Part shown: positions 15,353-21,113 of the stretch, one piece after another
Position numbering within the stretch: position 1 is the first letter of the stretch
Layout of the letters: every line of letters starts with the position of its first letter
Assembly: GCA_964544115.1 (NCBI GenBank)
Contig: CAZJBP010000055.1
Span: forward strand, 1-21,113
DNA length: 21,113 nt
Direction: 5' to 3'
DNA from: CAZJBP01 sp964544115
GTDB taxonomy: Bacteria; Verrucomicrobiota; Kiritimatiellia; UBA8416; JADHWI01
Program-made: the position numbers and the translations under genes
Notes under the pieces: model-generated
What the model was told of the DNA's origin: nothing
Databases searched by the model: none
What the model saw: only the letters and a program-made list of their open reading frames with translations

Positions 15353-16132
15353 ATGGGCATCCGGCAGTCGGTGTGTTATCCGATCATCAAGCCGCAGGAC
15401 ATGAGCATCGACCGGTTCTTCGGGGCCGTGGCGGACATCGGCTACGAGGCGGTGGAGATGTGGGGCCGGGGCGACGATTTTGCCGAGGTGATGCAGACGG
15501 CCGGCAAGCGCGGGCTCAAGGTCGCCAGCATGATCGGCGTCGGCTCGCTCGACCAGGGCCTGAACAACCGCGAGAACCACGCGCGGATCGAATCCGAGCT
15601 GCGCGCCTCGATCGACCTGGCGGCCGAGCACGGCATTCCGGGCCTCATCTGCTTCAGCGGCAACCGGCGCGAGGGCCTTGGCGAGGACGAGGGCGCCCGG
15701 ATCACCGCGGAAGGGCTGCGGATCATCGCCCCCTACGCGGAGCGCAAGGGCGTGAACCTGAACCTGGAGCTGCTGAACTCCAAGGTGGATCACAAGGGGT
15801 ATCAATGCGACCACACCGCCTGGGGCGTGTCCGTGGTCGAGCAGGTCCGCAGCCCGCGCGTGAAGCTGCTGTATGACATCTACCACATGCAGATCATGGA
15901 GGGGGACGTCATCCGCACGATCCGCGAGCACTTGGGGCTCATCAGCCACTTCCACACGGCCGGCGTGCCCGGGCGCAAGGACATGGACGACACGCAGGAG
16001 CTGAATTACCGGGCCATTGCGGCCGCCATCAGCGCCGCGGGCTACACGCAGTATGTGGGGCACGAGTTCAGCCCCAAGGGCGACGCGCTGGCGGCGTTGA
16101 AGACGACGTTCGACATATTCAATGTGAAGTAG
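15353..16132 (+). CDS. Sugar isomerase/epimerase, hydroxypyruvate isomerase-like TIM barrel
   Basis: This 259-residue protein is a xylose-isomerase-like TIM barrel (AP endonuclease family 2 fold) closest in pattern to hydroxypyruvate isomerase. The four expected metal ligands are visible: E139 in LNLELLNSK, D175 in LLYDIYHMQ, H201 in HFHTAGVPGR, and E238 in VGHEFSP. LYDIYHMQIMEGD and HTAGVPGR are characteristic of the Hyi branch. Enzymes of this type interconvert hydroxypyruvate and tartronate semialdehyde, or epimerise keto-sugars, in the cytoplasm. The ATG at 15353 has ggagagg 5 nt upstream, and the frame before it is only repeat DNA. It starts a three-gene + strand operon (31-nt and 53-nt spacers) with an aldo/keto-reductase-like protein and a URO-D-superfamily protein. 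Confidence 0.9.
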   Translation: MGIRQSVCYPIIKPQDMSIDRFFGAVADIGYEAVEMWGRGDDFAEVMQTAGKRGLKVASMIGVGSLDQGLNNRENHARIESELRASIDLAAEHGIPGLICFSGNRREGLGEDEGARITAEGLRIIAPYAERKGVNLNLELLNSKVDHKGYQCDHTAWGVSVVEQVRSPRVKLLYDIYHMQIMEGDVIRTIREHLGLISHFHTAGVPGRKDMDDTQELNYRAIAAAISAAGYTQYVGHEFSPKGDALAALKTTFDIFNVK

Positions 16133-16163
16133 GCTCCAAGCCTCTGAAGAGGGAGACATTCCG

Positions 16164-17027
16164 ATGAGCGCGAAGCAGGATTCAGGCAGCATGTTCCCGC
16201 GCACGGTTGTGGGCGGGGTTTCGGTCTCGCGATTGCTGATTGGCACGAACTGGTTTCTCGGCTACTCGCACACCAGCGCGGCCAAGGACAAGTTCATCCG
16301 GGACTACCAGACGCGGAAGAACATCGCCGACATCCTGACCGTGTTCTACGAGCGCGGCGTGGATACGATGATGGGGATGCCGACACAGATCCTCCAGGAA
16401 GCCATGCAGGACGCCGAGCAGCGCACCGGCCGCAAGGGCACCCTGATCCTGACGCCCTGGTTTGATCCCCTGCCCACCGCGGCGCCCGATGCGGGGCCCG
16501 AGCGGGCCTTCGACCAGTGCCGCGAGCTGGGCGCCACGTTCTGCCTGCCGCACATGGGCGTGACCGACCGCGTGCTCGACCGGTTGAGCGGCACTATCCG
16601 CAACCTGGAGACGTATTCGAAGATGATCCGCGAACGCGGCATGATCCCCGGGCTCTCCACGCACATGCCCGAGGCCATTCCCTTCGCGGACAACAACGGC
16701 TACGACGTCGAGACGTACATCCAGATCTACAACGCGATCGGCTTCCTGATGCAGGTGGAAGTGGACTGGGTCATGCGCATGATCCGCGACGCGAAGAAGC
16801 CCGTGATGACCATCAAGCCGCTGGCCGCGGGACGCCTGCTGCCGCCGGTCGGCCTGGCCTACTCCTGGGCCACGATCCGCGACTGCGACATGGTCACGGT
16901 CGGCACGACCACGCCGGACGAGGCGAAGGAGTGCGTGGATCTCTCGCTCGATTTCCTCAGCCGCCGCATGCCGGACAACAAGCTGCAGACCACCCGCAGC
17001 AAGCGGATTCTCGAAAGCAAAGGCTAG
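16164..17027 (+). CDS. Degenerate aldo/keto-reductase-like TIM-barrel protein
   Basis: This 287-residue protein shows a faint aldo/keto reductase pattern. SRLLIGTNWFLG (22-33) resembles the first strand. RGVDTMMGMPTQILQEAM (64-81) matches the usual G-n-fDTA-x-x-YG-sE region. H130 in CLPHMGVTD matches the active-site histidine. MTIKPLAAGRLLP and VTVGTTTPDEAKECVD match the C-terminal cofactor region. D67 is kept, but the catalytic Tyr is absent (the segment reads MMGMP), and the Lys strand reads TLILTPWF without lysine. A normal NADPH-dependent reductase is therefore doubtful. It may be a repurposed TIM barrel. The start at 16164 has aagagggaga upstream. It lies between a sugar isomerase and a URO-D-superfamily gene and probably shares their transcript. 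The family call is tentative. Confidence 0.75.
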   Translation: MSAKQDSGSMFPRTVVGGVSVSRLLIGTNWFLGYSHTSAAKDKFIRDYQTRKNIADILTVFYERGVDTMMGMPTQILQEAMQDAEQRTGRKGTLILTPWFDPLPTAAPDAGPERAFDQCRELGATFCLPHMGVTDRVLDRLSGTIRNLETYSKMIRERGMIPGLSTHMPEAIPFADNNGYDVETYIQIYNAIGFLMQVEVDWVMRMIRDAKKPVMTIKPLAAGRLLPPVGLAYSWATIRDCDMVTVGTTTPDEAKECVDLSLDFLSRRMPDNKLQTTRSKRILESKG

Positions 17028-17080
17028 ATCGCTGACCGGCGAAGCGGAGCGCCTCCCCGGGGCGCGAAGGAGCACGGCAG

Positions 17081-18343
17081 ATGACGGAACTCAACATTGA
17101 CCCGAGCGACCTGAAGATCCTGCGCGACCTCGCGCGCCGCCGGGTGGAACTTTCCGAGCATCCGGTCAACGTCGAACGGCGCGAGGCGTGGTACAAGCTG
17201 GATTCCGGCGCCGCCGACTCCCGGCCGATGGTGCTGATCGAGGCCGGCGGCCTCGCCGACGCGAACAAGGCCATGCCGGATTCCATGCTCCAGTGCCAGG
17301 GCCAGCAGGCCCGCGGCATCGAATGGCCGCTGCGCTGGGACATCTATCAGTTCGAGGTGCTCAAGGACGACCATGTGGTTGAGCCCTGCTGGAACGTAGG
17401 CTGGGCCGCCGGGGCCAGCGACTACGGCGTCCAGGCGGTGGCGCACTATGCCAAGGACTACTCCGGCATGGGCGCCCGCACCTGGGATTCGCCCATCAAG
17501 GACCTGGATGGCGACTTCGCGAAGCTGCATCCGCGCACCTTCACCGTCAACCGGGAAGCCACCCTGCAGGCCAAGGCCTATCACGAGGCGGTCTTTGACG
17601 GCATCCTGCCGGTGCGGATCCGCGGCGGCTTCTGGTGGACGCTGGGCATGACGTGGACGGCCATCGACCTGATCGGCCTCGAGAACCTGATGCTCTACAT
17701 GTACGACAACCCCAAGGGCCTCCACCGCCTGATGGCCTTCCTGCGGGACGACCACATCGCCTTCGCCCAGTGGCTGGAGAAGGAGCAGCTCCTCACGCTG
17801 AACAACGAGAACGACTACATCGGCTCCGGCAGCATGGGCTACTCAAGGGATCTGCCGCAGGGCGACTGGAAGCCCGGGAAGCCGGTCCGGCTGAAGGACC
17901 AGTGGGTGCTGAGCGAGTCGCAGGAGACCGTCGGCGTGGGGCCGGAGCTGTTCGAGGAGTTCATCTTCCCGTACCAGAAGGCGGTCGTGGACCTCTTCGG
18001 CAAGTGCTACTACGGCTGCTGCGAGCCCGTGAACAACCGGTGGCATGTGCTGAAGCACTTCTCGAACCTGGCGCGCGTGTCCGTCTCCCCCTGGGCGGAC
18101 GAGGCGTTCATGGCGGAGGCCTGCGGCCGCAAGGTCGTGTACTCGCGCAAGCCCAATCCCGCGCTGATCAGCACCGCGTTCGACGAGGACGCCATTCGCG
18201 CCGATCTCCGCAAGACGCTGTCCGCCGCCGGCGGCTGCCGCCTGGAGCTGATCATGAAGGACGTCCACACGGTGAACAACGAGCCCGCGCGTCTGGCGCG
18301 CTGGGTGCAGCTTGCGCGCGACGTGGTCGCCGAGATGAAGTGA
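17081..18343 (+). CDS. Uroporphyrinogen decarboxylase-superfamily protein 2 (divergent)
   Basis: This 420-residue protein is a divergent member of the URO-D/methyltransferase-like superfamily, longer than haem-pathway URO-D (about 350). The key region reads YYGCCEPVNNRWHVLKHF (310-327), which corresponds to the barrel strand carrying H-x-C-G in MtaA-type proteins; here C313, C314 and E315 could bind a metal. Further family-like stretches are RVSVSPWAD and KVVYSRKPNPALIS. There is no signal peptide. It has a strong aaggag 8 nt before the ATG at 17081. It ends the three-gene operon that starts at 15353 and is convergent with the beta-propeller gene, only 13 nt away, with no obvious terminator between. 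Substrate and reaction are unknown; methyl transfer is possible from family membership. Confidence 0.8.
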   Translation: MTELNIDPSDLKILRDLARRRVELSEHPVNVERREAWYKLDSGAADSRPMVLIEAGGLADANKAMPDSMLQCQGQQARGIEWPLRWDIYQFEVLKDDHVVEPCWNVGWAAGASDYGVQAVAHYAKDYSGMGARTWDSPIKDLDGDFAKLHPRTFTVNREATLQAKAYHEAVFDGILPVRIRGGFWWTLGMTWTAIDLIGLENLMLYMYDNPKGLHRLMAFLRDDHIAFAQWLEKEQLLTLNNENDYIGSGSMGYSRDLPQGDWKPGKPVRLKDQWVLSESQETVGVGPELFEEFIFPYQKAVVDLFGKCYYGCCEPVNNRWHVLKHFSNLARVSVSPWADEAFMAEACGRKVVYSRKPNPALISTAFDEDAIRADLRKTLSAAGGCRLELIMKDVHTVNNEPARLARWVQLARDVVAEMK

Positions 18344-18356
18344 CGCGTCCCGCCGC

Positions 18357-19319
18357 CTAGATCGTCCGCTCCAGCACGAAGTAGTGCCCCGGGTTCCAGG
18401 CCTGGCAGACCAGGAACAGCCGTCCCCCGTGTTCGTGCCAGATGGCATTGTGGATGTGGTCGGCCAACTGCACGCCCAGCTCTTCCTTCGGGCGCACGGT
18501 TGAAACGGTTTCGTAAGTCTCCGCGTCGAGGATGTAGATCGGAGCCGGGCGCCCGGGCCGGGGGTCGTCGAGGCTGCCCACCAGCGCATACCACCGTCCG
18601 CCGACGCGGTGGAAGTCGATGCCGCAGGGCCGCGAGCCCGGCGCAGTTCCATGGGCCCGCTTGAACACGCCCTCGGGCGTGAACACCTCGAACCGCGAGT
18701 GCGGACGATCGGCAATGGAGAGGTGCCCCCGGTCTTTCCCGGCCTGAACGACGTTCATGCCGTGGGCCGTGCCGAACTTTCCGGCTTCCAGGGAGTTGCT
18801 GGTCGCGCCGGCAAACGCGCCGCTCCACTTGGCCGTGGACAGGTCGGCCGTCGAGATGAAGTTCGAGCCGTAGCCGTCGGCCACGAACAGCCGCGACCCG
18901 ATGGCCACCGCGTCGGTGGGCGCAAAGGGCTTCTGCGCGTCCCGATACTCCTCGAACTCCGGGCGGTCCAGAACGAAGTCGAGGTTGCCGTCCAGCGACA
19001 GCACGACCACCTTCGCGTTGTCGTTGGCCGGCATCACGATCCGCCGCTTGCCGTCGAAGTCGATGACCCGGGCGCTGTGGAAGTTGATCGGCTTGAGGTC
19101 CGGGGGCAGGTCGATGATATCCTGGGACGCCAGGTCGGGGCGGACCCGCATGAGCCCGCAGCCCGGCATGCCATAGTACAGGCTCCCGGCTCCCTCCCGA
19201 TCAACGGCGAATCCGCCGTGCAGCCGGACCTCGAACGGCTGCGCCTTCCCCGGCAGCACGGAGAGATCCTGCCGGTGCGTGAATACCCAGTCGCCCTGGC
19301 CGCTCTTCTTTGATGTCAT
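18357..19319 (-). CDS. Beta-propeller (NHL/SMP-30-like) protein
   Basis: This 320-residue protein looks like a six-bladed propeller of the NHL/SMP-30 type. Blade-like repeats recur at about 45-60-residue spacing: GGFAVDREGAGSLYYGMPG, HSARVIDFDGKRRIVMPAND, TDAVAIGSRLFVADGYGSNF, HGMNVVQAGKDRGHLSIADR, CGIDFHRVGGRWYALVGSLD and HIHNAIWHEHGGRLFLVCQ. The histidines opening several blades (H80, H195, the HIHN motif near 289) recall peptidyl-amidoglycolate-lyase-like and NHL proteins, in which they line a central metal site. There is no signal peptide, so it is probably cytoplasmic. The ATG at 19319 has a weak ggag upstream. It follows a URO-D-superfamily gene by 29 nt and should be co-transcribed. 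It may be a lactonase-like enzyme or a binding scaffold; this is inference. Confidence 0.78.
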   Translation of the reverse strand: MTSKKSGQGDWVFTHRQDLSVLPGKAQPFEVRLHGGFAVDREGAGSLYYGMPGCGLMRVRPDLASQDIIDLPPDLKPINFHSARVIDFDGKRRIVMPANDNAKVVVLSLDGNLDFVLDRPEFEEYRDAQKPFAPTDAVAIGSRLFVADGYGSNFISTADLSTAKWSGAFAGATSNSLEAGKFGTAHGMNVVQAGKDRGHLSIADRPHSRFEVFTPEGVFKRAHGTAPGSRPCGIDFHRVGGRWYALVGSLDDPRPGRPAPIYILDAETYETVSTVRPKEELGVQLADHIHNAIWHEHGGRLFLVCQAWNPGHYFVLERTI

Positions 19320-19348
19320 GGCTGTGGCTCCGTGGTTGTCGTTATCCG

Positions 19349-20608
19349 TCAGCGCCCGCTGTATTCCTTGACCGCGTCGATCATGGCCACGATGTTCGCT
19401 ATCGGCGTCTTGGCCTGCACGTTGTGGACGGCGTTGAAGATGAAGCCGCCGTTCGGCGCGAAGATCTCGCAGCGCTCCAGCACCTGGCGGCGCACCTCAT
19501 CGGGGGTTCCGAAGGGTAGGATCTTCTGCGTGTCCACGCCCGCCCCCCAGAACACAATCTGGTCCCCGAACCGCGCCTTCAGCGTCCTCGGGTCCATGCC
19601 CGCGGCCGAGCATTGGACGGGGTTGACGATGTCGAACCCGGACTCGATGAAGTGCGGAATGAACTGGCCCACCGCGCCGCACGAGTGCTTGAACGTCTTC
19701 CAGGACGTGTGGGCGTGCACCCAGGCGTTGACCTGCTTGTAGTAGGGCGCATACAGATCCTCGTACGTGTCGGTGGAGCAGAAGCTCGACGTCTGGGTGC
19801 CGAAGTCCGTGCCGCAGACGAAGATCACGCGCAGGACCTCCCCGAGCACGCGGTGAGCGCGCTCGAGATTGCCGAGCGCGATCTCGCATTGCCGGGAGAA
19901 GACCGTGTGGAGGTAGTCCCGCCGGAGGGCGGTCGACATGTACCACTCCTGGACGTCGCGGATCCCCTTCGGATGTTTAAGGAAAGGGGCCGGGACGAGG
20001 GCGATGTCGCCAAATGCGGTCCCGCCGATCCCGCCCACCACCGCGCGGCCGCAGGAGGCGAGCCGCTTGGCCTGCGTGGCGTAGTGCTTCAGCTCGTCCT
20101 CGGTCAGGGGCTGAAACTCCTCCAGGTTATCCTCGGGGTTCAGGTGGTCATCGTCGATGGGTCCCTGCCGGATGATCGCATCGAAGAAGAAGCCGCCCAC
20201 GGGCATGCGCCCGCTGGGCGGGACCTGGAGGTCGCCTTGCGGGTAGAGGAGCAGATCGCCGTTGGCGTCCCGGGTGGTGTTGAAGAGCTTCGGTACGAGC
20301 AGGTCCTGTCCCCACGGCGCCCGGAACTCCTTCCAGCCTTCGTTGCGGAACCCGAACAGGTTGCCGTGCGGCGGCAGGCCCACCGTGTCGACTCCCAGCA
20401 CGGCCAGCAGGTCGTCCTCAATCTCGCCCAGCATCTGGAAGGGCTCGCAGACCTTGACGGGCCGCTTGTCCAGGCCGTAGTGGGCGCGCAGCGCAGCCAC
20501 GGCCGTCACGTGCATGCCCGTGACCGCGTTACTGCCGAAGTCCACCGCCACCCGGTCCGGCGTCCTGTGGTTCAGGGCGCATTCGACTCTCTCCAAGCTG
20601 GTCATCAT
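19349..20608 (-). CDS. Uroporphyrinogen decarboxylase-superfamily protein 3 (MtaA-like motif)
   Basis: This 419-residue protein is the most canonical of the three URO-D-superfamily members here. It opens TSLERVECALNHRTPDRVAV, typical of the methyltransferase-like branch. H308-S-C310-G (TFKHSCGAVGQFIPHF) matches the H-x-C-G zinc motif of corrinoid:coenzyme M methyltransferases such as MtaA. The third ligand cysteine near the end is not seen; the segment reads FNAVHNVQAKTP. Members move methyl groups from corrinoid proteins or decarboxylate tetrapyrroles; no corrinoid protein is encoded nearby. The ATG at 20608 is chosen because ggagg lies 6 nt upstream; 21 extra in-frame residues further upstream look non-coding. 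It heads a two-gene operon with the beta-propeller gene. Confidence 0.88.
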   Translation of the reverse strand: MMTSLERVECALNHRTPDRVAVDFGSNAVTGMHVTAVAALRAHYGLDKRPVKVCEPFQMLGEIEDDLLAVLGVDTVGLPPHGNLFGFRNEGWKEFRAPWGQDLLVPKLFNTTRDANGDLLLYPQGDLQVPPSGRMPVGGFFFDAIIRQGPIDDDHLNPEDNLEEFQPLTEDELKHYATQAKRLASCGRAVVGGIGGTAFGDIALVPAPFLKHPKGIRDVQEWYMSTALRRDYLHTVFSRQCEIALGNLERAHRVLGEVLRVIFVCGTDFGTQTSSFCSTDTYEDLYAPYYKQVNAWVHAHTSWKTFKHSCGAVGQFIPHFIESGFDIVNPVQCSAAGMDPRTLKARFGDQIVFWGAGVDTQKILPFGTPDEVRRQVLERCEIFAPNGGFIFNAVHNVQAKTPIANIVAMIDAVKEYSGR

Positions 20609-20735
20609 GCCGATCCTCCAGTGCCAAGGTTCCGCCGGGCCAAAGCGCGCCCGGATCATTTGCTTCCACACGGAGTGAGCGTACCAGTGAATGAGGTGGT
20701 GTCAAGCCCGTCCGGATCTGACTCATAATCCTGCT

Positions 20736-20796
20736 TCTTAATCGTAATCCATTCTCCACAAGGAGATTAAGAGAACGATCAGGATTACGATTAAGA
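20736..20796. repeat. Perfect 15-bp inverted repeat upstream of the URO-D 3 gene
   Basis: tcttaatcgtaatcc (20736-20750) is the exact reverse complement of 20782-20796, with a 31-nt loop that holds a small tctcc/ggaga hairpin (20753-20766). It lies about 130 bases before the start of the minus-strand operon, where a promoter or operator would be expected. Its AT-rich TAATCGTAATCC composition also fits a dispersed repeat family. Confidence 0.7.
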
Positions 20797-21021
20797 CGGC
20801 AAAAGCCCGCCTAAATAAGCGCCACTCGAATCGGTATCGTTTCCCTATCCGAGGCCAGTGGCCACGACAGGGGCAGGCCGTCGGAGAAGGCCGCCCTACG
20901 GATGCGCGACCCGGCCTCAGCGCGTTCGTAGCCCGCGCTGCGCCCCTCTCAGCCGCGGCTACGTGCCCTTACACAGTGAAGCGGTACACGTTCGGCATGG
21001 TAGAGGGGGCGCAAGCCGCAA
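20797..21021. other. Non-coding stretch with small hairpins
   Basis: No credible gene is seen. A short tract of the TCGGTA family lies at about 20827-20839. gggcaggcc (20871-20879) can pair, with one bulge, with ggccgccc (20889-20896). gtagcccgcg (20928-20937) can pair, with one bulge, with cgcggctac (20954-20962). These resemble further members of the intergenic repeat population. Confidence 0.45.
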
Positions 21022-21113
21022 CTATTCGGCCGGTGGCCCGCTGGCTTCTTCCTCGGTCGTCTGGCCTTTGTCGTTCAATTCTTCGGACAACTCCCGAGCC
21101 TGCCGAAGTGACA
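21022..21113 (-). CDS. Possible C-terminal end of a gene entering from the right
   Basis: On the minus strand, the frame beginning at 21111 gives 29 residues before a TAG at 21022-21024: SLRQARELSEELNDKGQ, then an acidic tail ending GPPAE. The charged, helix-like composition and acidic tail look like a genuine protein end. The fragment is too short to name and may be a chance open frame. Confidence 0.35.
   Translation of the reverse strand, partial: SLRQARELSEELNDKGQTTEEEASGPPAE

Overview
The window is about 21 kb of GC-rich bacterial DNA. It carries fifteen convincing genes, a possible gene fragment at the right edge, one scaffold gap and an unusual density of intergenic repeats. Several gene families here tend to be strongly expanded in the Planctomycetota-Verrucomicrobiota-Lentisphaerota (PVC) group and related candidate phyla: phytanoyl-CoA dioxygenase-like proteins, uroporphyrinogen-decarboxylase-superfamily proteins, standalone 23S-rRNA-intervening-sequence (four-helix bundle) proteins and GH32-like enzymes. 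A PVC-type genome, probably a metagenome assembly, is my best guess. There is no rRNA or marker gene to prove it.

Layout. (1) 447-13398, all on the + strand: two non-heme iron dioxygenase-like genes, two tandem GH32-like genes, a four-helix-bundle (IVS) gene framed by inverted repeats, a very large putative glycoside hydrolase, a PPi-type phosphofructokinase-like gene, a URO-D-superfamily gene that overlaps it by 4 bases, and an FGGY sugar kinase. (2) 13424-14534, - strand: a small HTH-like protein and a secreted SGNH hydrolase, ending in a hairpin terminator. (3) 14535-15352: about 0.8 kb without a credible gene, packed with different repeats. (4) 15353-18343, + strand: a sugar isomerase/epimerase, a degenerate aldo/keto-reductase-like protein and a second URO-D-superfamily protein. 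(5) 18357-20608, - strand: a third URO-D-superfamily protein followed by a cytoplasmic beta-propeller. (6) 20609-21113: repeats and possibly the end of another - strand gene.

How the genes may work together (inference). The content fits intracellular breakdown of a sugar or glycoside. GH32-like and larger GH-like enzymes would release sugars, the FGGY kinase and the phosphofructokinase-like enzyme would feed them to glycolysis, and the TIM-barrel isomerase would interconvert them. The dioxygenase-like and URO-D-like proteins could handle substituents such as hydroxyl, methyl or methoxy groups. No transporter, regulator of known type or corrinoid protein is visible, so the substrate is unknown.

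Three points stand out. Both GH32-like proteins lack the glutamate normally found just before the conserved CPD motif. The four-helix-bundle gene looks like an intact IVS-type unit with complementary ends sitting outside rRNA. The 100-N gap at 9060-9159 is almost certainly artificial: the same 55 bases lie on both sides, and removing the duplication restores one 1045-residue reading frame.
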